Source: Coriobacteriaceae bacterium (GTDB lineage: Bacteria; Actinomycetota; Coriobacteriia; Coriobacteriales; Eggerthellaceae). From it: a DNA stretch of 64,000 nucleotides. The notes beneath the pieces were generated by a model. The model searched no databases. It saw only the letters and a list, made by a program, of their open reading frames with translations, and was not told the origin of the DNA. Of the stretch, positions 16,564 through 25,631 are shown piece by piece (position 1 is the first letter of the stretch; each line of letters opens with the position of its first letter). The stretch spans positions 209,704-273,703 of the forward strand of contig SUUE01000001.1 of assembly GCA_015062685.1 (NCBI GenBank). The letters run 5' to 3'. The position numbers were made by a program, and so were the translations under genes.

Positions 16564-17109
16564 TTAGGCCTCCTCGGTGGTAGCGGCCTGCTTGCGGCCC
16601 CAGATGTAGTCGACCGACACGCCGCGGCGTGCTGCGACCTCTTCGGGGCTCTGCATGTTCTTGAGGCCCTCGGCGGTCGCCTTGACGATGTTCATGGCGT
16701 TGTTGGTGCCGAGCGACTTGGTGATGACGTCCGTCACGCCAGCCAGCTCCATGACCGCACGGACCGGGCCGCCGGCCTTGACGCCGGTACCACGGATAGC
16801 CGGCTTGATCAGCACGCGGCCAGCGCCGTACTCGCCCATGATCTCGTGGGGCACGGTGCCCTCCTCGGTGAGCGAGATGTGGAACATGTTCTTCTTGGCA
16901 TCCTCGACGCCCTTGGAAATGGCGGTCGGGACTTCCTTGGACTTGCCCAGGCCAACGCCCACGTTGCCCTGGCCGTCACCAACGACCACGAGAGCGGTCA
17001 GCTGCATGCGGCGGCCGCCCTTGACGGTCTTCGCAACGCGCTTGATGGTAACGACGCGTTCCTGAAGCTCGGGAACGTTGGATTCCTGCTGTTGCTGTTT
17101 ACGAGGCAT
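16564..17109 (-). CDS. rpsE: 30S ribosomal protein S5
   Basis: The S5 double-stranded RNA-binding domain is present ([33 protein letters not shown]...[11 protein letters not shown]), as is the C-terminal domain ([29 protein letters not shown]). 181 aa, with a glutamine-rich MPRKQQQQ start and a tail ending KQAATTEEA. It is involved in decoding fidelity and in the ribosome's mRNA entry channel. Confidence 0.96.
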   Translation of the reverse strand: MPRKQQQQESNVPELQERVVTIKRVAKTVKGGRRMQLTALVVVGDGQGNVGVGLGKSKEVPTAISKGVEDAKKNMFHISLTEEGTVPHEIMGEYGAGRVLIKPAIRGTGVKAGGPVRAVMELAGVTDVITKSLGTNNAMNIVKATAEGLKNMQSPEEVAARRGVSVDYIWGRKQAATTEEA

Positions 17110-17123
17110 ATCGCTATTCCCTT

Positions 17124-17498
17124 CTAGAACTTCAGTCCTGCTTCGCGGGCGGCATCCGCAACGGCCTTCACGCGGCCGTGGTACAGGTGGCCGCCGCGGT
17201 CGAAGACGATTTCGGTGATGCCGGCCTCAATGGCCTTCTTTCCGACGATCTCGCCCAGGGCTGCAGCGCCCTCGACGGTGCCGCTCTTCTTGCCCGTGGC
17301 CTTGAAGTCCGGGCCGAGCGTCGACACGCCCAGGATGGTCTTGCCAGCGACGTCGTCGATGACCTGGACGTAGATGTTGTTGTTGGAGCGGGTCACGCAC
17401 ATGCGGGGACGCGCTGCCGTGCCGGAGATCTTGCCGCGCACGCGACGATGACGGCGTGCCAGACCAGTCTCCCTCTTCCTTGCGTTCTGAGTCTTCAT
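17124..17498 (-). CDS. rplR: 50S ribosomal protein L18
   Basis: 5S rRNA-binding protein, 124 aa. [43 protein letters not shown] and the closing [24 protein letters not shown] are diagnostic. It lies 14 bases before rpsE and 27 after rplF. Confidence 0.96.
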   Translation of the reverse strand: MKTQNARKRETGLARRHRRVRGKISGTAARPRMCVTRSNNNIYVQVIDDVAGKTILGVSTLGPDFKATGKKSGTVEGAAALGEIVGKKAIEAGITEIVFDRGGHLYHGRVKAVADAAREAGLKF

Positions 17499-17525
17499 GA
17501 ATTACTCCTTAATCGGTCTGGCTGT

Positions 17526-18068
17526 TTATTCGCCCTTGGCGGCCTTGCCGAGCTTGCGGCGGACATACTCGCCCTCGTAGCGGATGCCCTTGCCCTTGTA
17601 GGGCTCAGGCTTGCGCCACTTGCGGATGTCAGCGGCAACCTGGCCGACCTGTTCCTTGCTGCAGCCGCTCACGATGATCTCCGTGGGCTGCGGGCACTCG
17701 AAGGCGATGCCCTCGGGGCACGCGACCACGACGGGGTGCGAGTAGCCGAGCTGCATCTCGAGGTCCTTGCCCTTGACGGCGGCACGGTAGCCGACGCCGA
17801 TGAGCTGCAGCTTCTTGGAGAAGCCGTTGGACACGCCCTCGACCATGTTGGCGATGAGGGAGCGCACCAGGCCGTGCTGGGCCTTTGCATCGCGGGAGTC
17901 GTCGATGCGGTTGACGATGATCTCGTCGCCATCCTGCTCGATGGTGACGAACGGGCGGAAGGTGCGGCTGAGCTCGCCCTTCGGGCCCTTGGTGGTGACC
18001 GTAAGACCGTCGATCGTCACAGTGACGCCGGCGGGAACGGTGATAGGCATCTTGCCAATACGAGACAT
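17526..18068 (-). CDS. rplF: 50S ribosomal protein L6
   Basis: Two-repeat L6 fold, 180 aa. MSRIGKMPITVPAGVTVTIDG opens it, and the 23S rRNA-binding loop is PEPYKGKGIRYEGEYVRRKLGKAAKG. Full length, in the usual place between rpsH and rplR. Confidence 0.96.
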   Translation of the reverse strand: MSRIGKMPITVPAGVTVTIDGLTVTTKGPKGELSRTFRPFVTIEQDGDEIIVNRIDDSRDAKAQHGLVRSLIANMVEGVSNGFSKKLQLIGVGYRAAVKGKDLEMQLGYSHPVVVACPEGIAFECPQPTEIIVSGCSKEQVGQVAADIRKWRKPEPYKGKGIRYEGEYVRRKLGKAAKGE

Positions 18069-18084
18069 ATCTATCGCTCCTTTC

Positions 18085-18483
18085 CTACCAAACGTACGCG
18101 ATGACTTCGCCGCCGACGCCCGCCTTGCGCGCGTCGCGGTCGCACATAACGCCCTTGCTCGTGGAGATGATGGCGGTACCCAGGCCGCCGAGCACGCGGG
18201 GCAGCTCGTCCTTGCCGGCGTAGATGCGCAGGCCGGGCTTCGAGATGCGCTTGATGCCGCGGATCGTCTTGGACTTGTGGTCGCCGTACTTGAGCGTGAT
18301 CTCGAGCTCGCCGCGCGGGTCGCCGTCGATCACCTCGTAACGCAGGATGTAGCCTTCCTCGGCCATGACGCGAGCGATCTCGACCAGCTTCTTGCTCGTC
18401 GGCATCGACACCGTCTCTTTGCCCACCATATTCGCATTGCGAATGCGCGTGAGCATATCTGCAATGGGATCGGTCAATGTCAT
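18085..18483 (-). CDS. rpsH: 30S ribosomal protein S8
   Basis: [31 protein letters not shown] and the C-terminal [22 protein letters not shown] mark S8, 132 aa. It binds the central domain of 16S rRNA, and in E. coli it represses the spc operon by binding its mRNA. No matching structure was checked here. Confidence 0.96.
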   Translation of the reverse strand: MTLTDPIADMLTRIRNANMVGKETVSMPTSKKLVEIARVMAEEGYILRYEVIDGDPRGELEITLKYGDHKSKTIRGIKRISKPGLRIYAGKDELPRVLGGLGTAIISTSKGVMCDRDARKAGVGGEVIAYVW

Positions 18484-18579
18484 TGTTTTCTCCTTATGAG
18501 TCGTGATGAACCGTAGCCGCTCGGTTCACGAGCGCCCATGACGCCCATGCCTGAACGGCGGGTACACCCGTCGCCGTGC

Positions 18580-18765
18580 TTACCAGGAAGCCTTCGTAAC
18601 GCCGGGGAGTTCGCCCTTGTTGGCCAGCTCGCGCAGGCACACGCGGCACAGGCCGAACTTGCGGTAGTAAGCGCGGGGGCGTCCGCAGCGCGTGCAGCGG
18701 TTGTGCTGGCGCGTCGAGAACTTCGGCTCGCGCTTCGCCTTGGCGATCATCGATTTCTTAGCCAT
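18580..18765 (-). CDS. rpsN: 30S ribosomal protein S14, type Z
   Basis: The short 61-aa zinc form, with [20 protein letters not shown] supplying the four cysteines. This form is normal in Gram-positives and Actinobacteria. About 96 bases separate it from rpsH and 63 from rplE. Confidence 0.96.
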   Translation of the reverse strand: MAKKSMIAKAKREPKFSTRQHNRCTRCGRPRAYYRKFGLCRVCLRELANKGELPGVTKASW

Positions 18766-18828
18766 GCAATTCCTTCTTTCTCATTGTCCGCCTCTCGGCG
18801 GTTTTCGCCTTGTCGGTTCTCGCTTGAA

Positions 18829-19383
<555 letters not shown>

Positions 19384-19480
19384 ATTGCTTTTATCCTTTC
19401 CGATGGATTAAACCCAAGATTTCCGACCTTGGGTCCCTGGTTTCCCAGGGCCATGTCTTTCTTGCATCCCAGGTTGTTCT

Positions 19481-19608
19481 GTAGGGGCGCACTCCGTGCG
19501 CCCGCCGCCGAAGGCGGCACATCACAACCCGAGATTTGCACCCTTGCGGGCGCGGGCGCTCGGGGAGCGCCCCTACGGTTCCACGGGCGCTCGGGGGAGC
19601 GCCCCTAC
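19481..19608. repeat. Cluster of three GTAGGGGCGC-type palindromes between rplX and rplE
   Basis: 19481-19503 reads GTAGGGGCGCACTCCGTGCG followed by CCC. 19554-19576 and 19585-19608 are inverted copies of the type B form (GGGCGCTCGGGGAGCGCCCC, then TAC). Together they could fold into one large structure in the operon transcript. A further GGGCGCACAACGCGCGCCC hairpin follows at about 19617. Confidence 0.8.
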
Positions 19609-19647
19609 AGCCGTATGGGCGCACAACGCGCGCCCATAAAACACCGA

Positions 19648-19968
19648 CTAATCGATGTCCTTACCGCACTTCTTGCACACGCGGTGCTTCTTGCCAGCTT
19701 CGTCGAAGCGGTGGCCGACACGCGTAGCCGCCTTGCAGCTCGGGCAAACGAGCATGACGTTGGAGACGTTGATCGGAGCCTCCATCGACATGATGCCGCC
19801 CTGGGGGTTGGCCTGCGTCGGGCGCTGGGCCTTCTTGACGACGTTGACCTTCTCGACGACAACGCGACCCTTCTTGGGCAGAGCGCTCATGACCTCGCCC
19901 TCTTTGCCCTTGTCCTTGCCGGCGATGACCTTCACGGTATCGCCCTTCTTGACATTCAAACCTGCCAT
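19648..19968 (-). CDS. rplX: 50S ribosomal protein L24
   Basis: KOW-domain assembly initiator. [26 protein letters not shown] is the family start, and the C-terminal [14 protein letters not shown]...[12 protein letters not shown] holds two CxxC pairs. The ORF track begins at an upstream GTG (19980); I use the ATG at 19968, whose likely ribosome site AGGGGGG is 11 bases away. Start choice is not firm. Confidence 0.94.
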   Translation of the reverse strand: MAGLNVKKGDTVKVIAGKDKGKEGEVMSALPKKGRVVVEKVNVVKKAQRPTQANPQGGIMSMEAPINVSNVMLVCPSCKAATRVGHRFDEAGKKHRVCKKCGKDID

Positions 19969-19984
19969 GTTCCTTGACACCCCC

Positions 19985-20353
19985 CTACAGCGTTTCCGGT
20001 GCCAGAGACACGATCTTCATGTACTTCTTCTCACGCAGCTCGCGGGCAACCGGCCCGAAGATACGCGTGCCGCGGGGGCTTCCGTCCTCGTTGATGAGAA
20101 CGGCGGCGTTCTGGTCGAACTTGATGTAGCTGCCATCGTTGCGGCGAACTTCCTTCTTCACACGCACGATGACGCAGCGCACCACGTCGCCCTTCTTGAC
20201 GCCCGCATTGGGGATAGCTTCCTTCACCGAGCAGATGATGACGTCACCGAGGCCCGCGTAACGGCGGCCAGTGCCGCCCAGGACCTTGATGCACTGCACC
20301 TTGCGGGCGCCGGAGTTATCGGCAACTGCGAGCATGGATTGCATCTGAATCAT
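19985..20353 (-). CDS. rplN: 50S ribosomal protein L14
   Basis: [27 protein letters not shown] and [29 protein letters not shown] are unmistakable; the length of 122 aa is standard. Confidence 0.97.
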   Translation of the reverse strand: MIQMQSMLAVADNSGARKVQCIKVLGGTGRRYAGLGDVIICSVKEAIPNAGVKKGDVVRCVIVRVKKEVRRNDGSYIKFDQNAAVLINEDGSPRGTRIFGPVARELREKKYMKIVSLAPETL

Positions 20354-20383
20354 TGCTGTACCTAACTTTCTTCCGTCGCCGAA

Positions 20384-20647
20384 CTACTTGGCGCGCTCGA
20401 CGATTTCGAGAAGACGCCAACGCTTCATCTTGGACAGCGGGCGCGTCTCCATGATGCGCACGGTGTCGCCGATGTGCGCGTCGTTGTTCTCGTCATGCGC
20501 ATGGAACTTCTTGGTCGTGGTCATCATCTTCTTGTAGATCGGGTGCGCCTTGCGCTCCTTGATCTGCACCACGATGGTCTTGTCGTTCGCATCGCTCACG
20601 ACGATGCCCTGACGGACCTTGCGGGAGTTGCGGGTTTCTTCTGCCAT
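20384..20647 (-). CDS. rpsQ: 30S ribosomal protein S17
   Basis: OB-fold protein that binds 16S rRNA early. [32 protein letters not shown] and [25 protein letters not shown]; 87 aa. It follows rpmC by 17 bases. Confidence 0.96.
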   Translation of the reverse strand: MAEETRNSRKVRQGIVVSDANDKTIVVQIKERKAHPIYKKMMTTTKKFHAHDENNDAHIGDTVRIMETRPLSKMKRWRLLEIVERAK

Positions 20648-20664
20648 GTTCTTCCTCCCCTCCC

Positions 20665-20865
20665 TTAGTTCAGAGCCCTGAGCTCACGTGCGCGCATCTC
20701 GGTCTGGATGCGGGCGATGTCCTTCTTTACCTGGCCCACGCGGGCGGTGTTGTCGAGCTGGCTCGTGGCCATCTGGAAGCGCAGGTTGAACAGCTCAGCG
20801 CGCGCCTCCTTGAGCTTGCCCTGCAGGTCTTCTGCAGAAAGCTCGCGAATCTCTGCCGGTTTCAT
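20665..20865 (-). CDS. rpmC: 50S ribosomal protein L29
   Basis: Two-helix protein at the exit tunnel. [43 protein letters not shown], 66 aa. Its ATG overlaps the rplP stop by one base (TAATG). In other bacteria L23 and L29 form the trigger factor docking site; the L23 gene (rplW) is not in this window. Confidence 0.96.
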   Translation of the reverse strand: MKPAEIRELSAEDLQGKLKEARAELFNLRFQMATSQLDNTARVGQVKKDIARIQTEMRARELRALN

Positions 20866-21287
20866 TACTGCTGCCCCTCACTTTCGCGATTGACGATCTT
20901 GCACTTGATGGGCAACTTGTTCACAGCCAGACGCAAAGCTTCCTTTGCGACTTCGTCTTCGACGCCGGCGATCTCGAACATGATGCGGCCGGGCTTGACG
21001 ACTGCAACCCATGCCTCGGGATTGCCCTTGCCCGAACCCATGCGGGTCTCAGCGGGCTTCTTGGTGATCGGCTTGTCCGGGAAGATGGTGATCCAGACCT
21101 TGCCGCCACGCTTCATCTGACGAGTCATGGCAACACGAGCGGCCTCGATCTGGCGGTTGGTGATCCATGCGGCCTCGAGAGCCTGGATGCCCCACTCGCC
21201 GTTGTTCAGCCTGGTGCCACCCTTGGCCTTGCCCTTCATGGAGCCGCGCTGCACCTTGCGGTGCTTCACACGCTTAGGACTAAGCAT
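20865..21287 (-). CDS. rplP: 50S ribosomal protein L16
   Basis: [43 protein letters not shown] and [25 protein letters not shown], 140 aa, complete. The ATG directly follows the rpsC stop (TAAATG). Confidence 0.97.
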   Translation of the reverse strand: MLSPKRVKHRKVQRGSMKGKAKGGTRLNNGEWGIQALEAAWITNRQIEAARVAMTRQMKRGGKVWITIFPDKPITKKPAETRMGSGKGNPEAWVAVVKPGRIMFEIAGVEDEVAKEALRLAVNKLPIKCKIVNRESEGQQ

Positions 21288-22013
21288 TTACTTCGCCCCC
21301 CTTTCGTTGCGGTCGCCTCCGCGACGGTCGCGACGCGGGCGGGACGGGCGGGACGTACCCTCGAGCTGGGGCTGCGGAGCCTTCTGGCCGGGCAGCACCT
21401 CGCCGTGGTAGATCCACACCTGCACGCCGATGGAACCCATCGTCGTAGCTGCGGTAGCGAAGCCGAAGTCGATCTTGGCGCGCAGCGTGTGACGCGGCAC
21501 GCGGCCCTCGGCGTACCACTCGCGGCGGCACATCTCCGCGCCACCGAGGCGGCCGGAGCACTGGATACGGATGCCCTCGCAGCCGCTCTTGCGGGCGGAC
21601 TGGACGGCCTTGCGCATGGCGCGACGGAACGCCACGCGGCCCTCGAGCTGCTCGGCAACCGACTGGGCGACCAGGTTCGCATCGAGCTCGGGGCGCTTGA
21701 CCTCGATGACCTCGATGGAAACGTTGCCCGTGGCAACCTGCTGCAGCTTCTTGCGAAGGGCGTCGATCTCGGAGCCCTTCTTGCCGATCACGACACCCGG
21801 GCGGGCGGTCGTGATGATGACCTTGGTCTTGTCGCCGGCGCGCTCGATCTCGACGCGAGCGACGGCGGCACGGGCGAGCTCCTTGTTCAGGAATTCGCGA
21901 ATGGCCAGGTCATTCTCAAGGTTGGCAGCGTAATCCTTGTCCGCATACCAGCGGCTGCGCCAATCCTCGGTGATGCCCAGACGGAAACCGGTGGGGCTTA
22001 CTTTCTGACCCAT
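21288..22013 (-). CDS. rpsC: 30S ribosomal protein S3
   Basis: [29 protein letters not shown], a KH domain with [17 protein letters not shown], and the C-terminal [36 protein letters not shown]. 241 aa with a basic [10 protein letters not shown] tail. It lies at the mRNA entry site. Confidence 0.97.
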   Translation of the reverse strand: MGQKVSPTGFRLGITEDWRSRWYADKDYAANLENDLAIREFLNKELARAAVARVEIERAGDKTKVIITTARPGVVIGKKGSEIDALRKKLQQVATGNVSIEVIEVKRPELDANLVAQSVAEQLEGRVAFRRAMRKAVQSARKSGCEGIRIQCSGRLGGAEMCRREWYAEGRVPRHTLRAKIDFGFATAATTMGSIGVQVWIYHGEVLPGQKAPQPQLEGTSRPSRPRRDRRGGDRNERGAK

Positions 22014-22019
22014 AAGGCT

Positions 22020-22361
22020 TTATGCCTCCTCTCGCGTTGCGACGATAATCGTGATGTGGCTGGTGCGCTTGCGAATACGGCTCGCGCTGCCCTTGGCGCG
22101 CGGACGAATGCGCTTCATGGTCGGGCCCTCGTCGACGAAGCACGTCTTGACATACAGCGACTCGGGATCGACATGGTAAAGGTTCTCTGCGTTGGCCACG
22201 GCCGAGTTCAGCGTCTTCTCGACGGTCTCGGCGATAGCGCGGTTCGTGAAGGCCAGGATCTCGCGAGCCTGGACGACCGACTTGCCACGGACCAGGTCCA
22301 CGACGATGCGCGCCTTGCGGGGCGAAACGCGGACGTAGCGTGCAATTGCTTTAGCTTCCAT
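22020..22361 (-). CDS. rplV: 50S ribosomal protein L22
   Basis: [29 protein letters not shown] and the tunnel-lining loop [26 protein letters not shown]; 113 aa. It lies 6 bases upstream of rpsC. Confidence 0.97.
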   Translation of the reverse strand: MEAKAIARYVRVSPRKARIVVDLVRGKSVVQAREILAFTNRAIAETVEKTLNSAVANAENLYHVDPESLYVKTCFVDEGPTMKRIRPRAKGSASRIRKRTSHITIIVATREEA

Positions 22362-22373
22362 TATTCACCCCTC

Positions 22374-22640
22374 CTATTTCTTGTCGCCGGCATGACCGCG
22401 GAAGGTGCGGGTGGGCGCGAACTCGCCCAGCTTGTGGCCGACCATGGACTCGGTAATGTATACGGGCACGTGCTTGCGGCCGTCGTGCACGGCGATCGTG
22501 TGGCCGACCATCTCCGGGAAGATGGTGGACGCGCGCGACCAGGTCTTCACGACGTTCTTCTCGCCAGCAGCGTTCATAGCCGCGATTCGGCTGAGAAGGC
22601 GCGGCTCGACGAAAGGCCCTTTCTTCAAACTTCTGCTCAC
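22374..22640 (-). CDS. rpsS: 30S ribosomal protein S19
   Basis: [19 protein letters not shown], then [51 protein letters not shown]; 88 aa, complete. Confidence 0.97.
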   Translation of the reverse strand: MSRSLKKGPFVEPRLLSRIAAMNAAGEKNVVKTWSRASTIFPEMVGHTIAVHDGRKHVPVYITESMVGHKLGEFAPTRTFRGHAGDKK

Positions 22641-22664
22641 TGTTTCTCCTTACGTGAAAGCCGC

Positions 22665-23495
22665 TTACTTCTTGCGCCTGCGGATGATCAGGCGGCTCGA
22701 AGCCTTCTTCGGGTTGCGGGTGCGATGGCCCTTGGTGGGAACGCCCCACGGGGTGACCGGATGACGACCCGAGGACTTGTTCTTGCCCTCGCCACCGCCA
22801 TGCGGGTGGTCGATCGGGTTCATGACGGTACCGCGGACGGTCGGGCGGATGCCCTTCCAGCGGCTACGGCCGGCCTTGCCGATCTTGATGTTGCTGTGCT
22901 CGGCATTGCCCACCTCGCCGACGGTGGCGCGGCAGGTCAGCAGAACACGGCGCATCTCGGAGGACGGCATGCGCAGGATGGCGTACTTGCCTTCCTTACC
23001 CATGAGCTGGATGCTCGTGCCAGCCGAACGGGCGATTGCAGCGCCCTTGCCGGGCTGCAGCTCGACGGCATGCACGAGGGTGCCGACGGGGATGTTCGCC
23101 AGCGGCAGAGCGTTGCCGGGCTTGATGTCGGCTTCGGGGCCGGAAACGACGATGTCGCCCACCTTGAGGCCCTTCGGATGCAGGATGTAGCGCTTCTCGC
23201 CATCCATGTAGTGCAGCAGCGCGATGCGCGCAGTGCGGTTGGGGTCGTACTCGATGGTCGCAACCTTGGCGGGCACGCCGTCCTTGTTGCGCTTGAAATC
23301 GATGATACGGTAACGGCGCTTGTGGCCACCGCCCTGATGGCGGGTGGTGATGCGGCCGTAGTTGTTGCGGCCGGCATGCTTCTTCAGCGGCGCAACAAGC
23401 GACTTCTCGGGCTTGCTCCTGGTGATTTCCGCGAAATCGGAAACCATCATGAAGCGGCGGCCGGGAGAGGTCGGCTTATACTGCTTGACTCCCAT
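22665..23495 (-). CDS. rplB: 50S ribosomal protein L2
   Basis: Peptidyl-transferase-centre protein, 276 aa. [28 protein letters not shown] and [33 protein letters not shown], the latter with the essential histidine region. It is the first gene of this cluster: rpsJ, rplC, rplD and rplW, which normally precede it, are absent. A strong promoter-like site lies about 210 bases upstream instead. Confidence 0.96.
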   Translation of the reverse strand: MGVKQYKPTSPGRRFMMVSDFAEITRSKPEKSLVAPLKKHAGRNNYGRITTRHQGGGHKRRYRIIDFKRNKDGVPAKVATIEYDPNRTARIALLHYMDGEKRYILHPKGLKVGDIVVSGPEADIKPGNALPLANIPVGTLVHAVELQPGKGAAIARSAGTSIQLMGKEGKYAILRMPSSEMRRVLLTCRATVGEVGNAEHSNIKIGKAGRSRWKGIRPTVRGTVMNPIDHPHGGGEGKNKSSGRHPVTPWGVPTKGHRTRNPKKASSRLIIRRRKK

Positions 23496-23704
23496 CTTCC
23501 TTCTTCTTCCTTCTTCGTGAGGACCCGCCGCCTTTGCGACATCGCCCTCTGTGCTTTAGACCCTTGCTCGCACGCCTCGTCGTACCCCAAGGGTCCCTGT
23601 CCTTCGTGAATTACGCTCGCCGAATGGCGTCTGAAGAGGCAAACGCCCCGACCCCGTAATCCACGCGCCCGGGTGTATCCATACACGCGCAGACGCAAAG
23701 AAAC

Positions 23705-23733
23705 ATTATAGGGATGGTGGGGCTGGCCTGCAA
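23705..23733 (-). promoter_or_regulatory. Strong sigma-70-type promoter for the rplB-secY cluster
   Basis: On the minus strand TTGCAG (23733-23728), a 17-base spacer, then TATAAT (23710-23705). The predicted start near 23698 leaves a leader of about 200 bases before rplB. In that leader a GACCCTT/AAGGGTC pairing spans 37 bases. No other candidate of this quality is in the gap. Confidence 0.7.
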
Positions 23734-23787
23734 GAACTCGTTTTTCAGCACACAAGCCGCCCACAAGTGGCGTTTGACGTGCTGTCC

Positions 23788-23929
23788 GCTTTTGGGGCGC
23801 GGGCGCGCGGGCTACGCTCGCCGCGTCGTCGTCGCGAGCTAACTTTTTTCGCAAGTTCGGCGAAAAAAGTGGATCTCGCTCCTCCTTTGGCTTGACCTCG
23901 CTTCGCCCGCGCGCCCGCGCCCCAAAAGC
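23788..23929. repeat. Nested-stem repeat element, copy 2
   Basis: Outer arms: GCTTTTGGGGCGCGGGCGCG... from 23788 and its complement ending CCCCAAAAGC at 23929, about 25 paired bases. Inner stem: CTTTTTTCGC with GCGAAAAAAG at 23842-23870. The shared internal blocks are GCGTCGTCGTCGCGAGCTAA and CTCCTCCTTTGGCTTGACCT. It lies between the rplB promoter and the tig terminator. Confidence 0.85.
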
Positions 23930-23948
23930 TCCCCTCTCCCGGATAGCG

Positions 23949-23986
23949 AAAGGACCCGCGAGGTTGTCGCGGGTCCTTTTTCTTTC
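23949..23986 (-). terminator. Terminator of tig (possibly bidirectional)
   Basis: AAAGGACCCGCGA (23949-23961) pairs with TCGCGGGTCCTTT (23967-23979). On the minus strand it ends tig transcription with a short TTT; on the plus strand the T run (TTTTTCTTTCT) is stronger. The same GGACCCGC core is used in the secY terminator. Confidence 0.75.
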
Positions 23987-24004
23987 TAGAAAGAAAGTCA
24001 GACG

Positions 24005-25309
24005 CTAGCCGACTATGGTGGGTTGGCCGTAGCTGATGTCGGCGGTTTCTACGAGGTGCTTGCAGGCGCGCAGGCGCTCGGCGGCCTCGCGGAGGGCGAA
24101 GCCCAGGCCGTTCTTCTCCATCTGCTTGCGGGCGCCGCGCGGGTTGCGGGGGTTCACCTGGAAGCAGGCGTCGTCGAGGTCCTGGTCGGTGTAGGACAGG
24201 CCGTGGTGCTTGTAGTAGGCGTCGAGGCAGTAGCCCTGGACGAGCGACTGGCGCATGGAGACCATCGTGGTCATGTTCACCTGCTGCTCGCCGCCGTTCT
24301 TCTCGCAGAACTCCTCCCAGCTCTGGCCGGAAGCGGCAACCTGCTGGCGCAGGTTCTTCTGCTGCTCGCGCATGGCGCCCTCGTAGATCTCGTCGGGGAT
24401 GCTGCCCTCGAAGCGCTCGGACAGCGCGCGTGCTGCCAGGTTGCGCTTGTAGTCCTCGTAGTAAGCCTCGCGCTCCTTGTTGATCTTCTTGCCGAAGTCC
24501 TCGCGCATGTCGGCGAGCGACTTGTACATGGGCATGTTCTTCTCGATCCACTCGTCATCGATGACGGGGACGACTTCCTTCTGCACCTCGAGCAGGGTCA
24601 CGGTGGTCTCGTAGGTCTCCATGATCTCGTTCATGTCCTCATCCAGGCCCGGTCCCTCGAAGGTGAACGTGCGGGTCTCCCCCACTTCCATGCCCACGAG
24701 GTTCTCGTCGAAGCCGACCGGCATGAGGTCCTGTCCCAGGCTGTAGGAGCGGCCCTCGGTGGTCAGGCCGGCGATGATCTCGCCGTCCTTCTTGGTTTCC
24801 ATCTTGATCTTGCAGTTATCCTTCGCCCCCAGCGGGTGCGGGTCGGTGGCGACGAACGTGGTGTAGTTGCTGGCGAGCTCGCCGATCTGCTGGTCGATGG
24901 CTTCCTCGTCGCTCTCGAACGGCTGGGCGTTGAACTTCACCGGGCCGTAATCGCTCAGCTCGTAGGTGGGCTTCGGCACCACGTCGAGCGTGAACTGGAA
25001 CGACTTGCCGCGCTTCATCATGGTGTCCGCCTGGGGAACCGGCGTGAACGCGGGGACCAGGTTGTGCTTGTTGAGCGCAGGAGCCACGAGCATCTCGACG
25101 GCCTGGGGCGCGACGGCGGAATCGAGGTCGCGGATGCCGAGCTGCTCGGCCACGACCTGCTGCGGGGTCTTGCCCTGCTGCGGGCGAATGCCCATCTGCA
25201 TGCAGAACACCTCGGACGCCCTGTTGAGCGCATCGCTCACGTCAGAGGTGGAAGCGGTAACGTCGAGCTTGATGTGCCCGTCGTCGGTTTTCTTCTTAAC
25301 AACCTTCAT
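24005..25309 (-). CDS. tig: Trigger factor (ribosome-associated chaperone), divergent
   Basis: Peptidyl-prolyl isomerase/chaperone at the tunnel exit. The N-terminal domain (1-115) is recognisable (IKLDVTASTSDVSDALNRASE) but the docking loop is altered: GIRPQQGKTP instead of the usual GFRxGKxP. The FKBP-like middle (about 150-235) has the GLTTEGRSYSLGQDLMPVGFDENLVGMEVGETRTFTF pattern. The C-terminal helical arms (240-434) contain IPDEIYEGAMREQQKNLRQQVAASGQSWEEF. 434 aa is full length. It is not followed by clpP and clpX as is common; a rearranged ribosomal cluster follows. Confidence 0.85.
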   Translation of the reverse strand: MKVVKKKTDDGHIKLDVTASTSDVSDALNRASEVFCMQMGIRPQQGKTPQQVVAEQLGIRDLDSAVAPQAVEMLVAPALNKHNLVPAFTPVPQADTMMKRGKSFQFTLDVVPKPTYELSDYGPVKFNAQPFESDEEAIDQQIGELASNYTTFVATDPHPLGAKDNCKIKMETKKDGEIIAGLTTEGRSYSLGQDLMPVGFDENLVGMEVGETRTFTFEGPGLDEDMNEIMETYETTVTLLEVQKEVVPVIDDEWIEKNMPMYKSLADMREDFGKKINKEREAYYEDYKRNLAARALSERFEGSIPDEIYEGAMREQQKNLRQQVAASGQSWEEFCEKNGGEQQVNMTTMVSMRQSLVQGYCLDAYYKHHGLSYTDQDLDDACFQVNPRNPRGARKQMEKNGLGFALREAAERLRACKHLVETADISYGQPTIVG

Positions 25310-25350
25310 ACTAAAAAGCCCTCCCTTGTGGGTTGTGAACGCAAAGAGGT

Positions 25351-25368
25351 ATTTTAGCGTAATTACGC
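25351..25368 (-). promoter_or_regulatory. Candidate -10 with adjoining palindrome upstream of tig
   Basis: Minus strand TAAAAT (25356-25351) directly follows the perfect 12-bp palindrome GCGTAATTACGC (25357-25368), 42 bases before the tig ATG. An operator overlapping the promoter is plausible. No -35 was seen. Confidence 0.35.
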
Positions 25369-25420
25369 CCCGCGGGACAGGGGGTATTGTGGGCCTCCGA
25401 CGGCAATGAGCGGTCGGGTT

Positions 25421-25611
25421 GCGCGCTTCGCGCGCGGGCGCTCGGAGAGCGCCCCTACAGGGCGTTTCGCCAGGGAGGGCGTCTTCTGCTCGGAAGCGCC
25501 TGTATGGGCGCGCTTCGCGCGCGGGCGCTCGGAGAGCGCCCCTACAGGGCGTTTCGCCAGGGAGGGCGTCTTCTGCTCGGAAGCGCCTGTAGGGGCGCTC
25601 TCCGAGCGCCC
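25421..25611. repeat. Two 87-bp tandem repeats with type B palindromes
   Basis: An 87-bp unit starting GCGCGCTTCGCGCGCGGGCG at 25421 is repeated, almost unchanged, from 25508. Each copy contains GGGCGCTCGGAGAGCGCCCC (25436 and 25523). An inverted palindrome at 25589-25611 closes the array, followed by a CCGCCGCCGAAGGCGGC hairpin. It lies just beyond the permease 3' end and fills the space to tig. Confidence 0.85.
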
Positions 25612-25631
25612 GCCGCCGAAGGCGGCATTTC

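Noticed and set aside
23447-23854. 135-codon minus-strand ORF starting KKLARDDDA
   Set aside because: It starts in the nested-stem element and runs through the promoter and leader of rplB; there is no ribosome site and it overlaps rplB.
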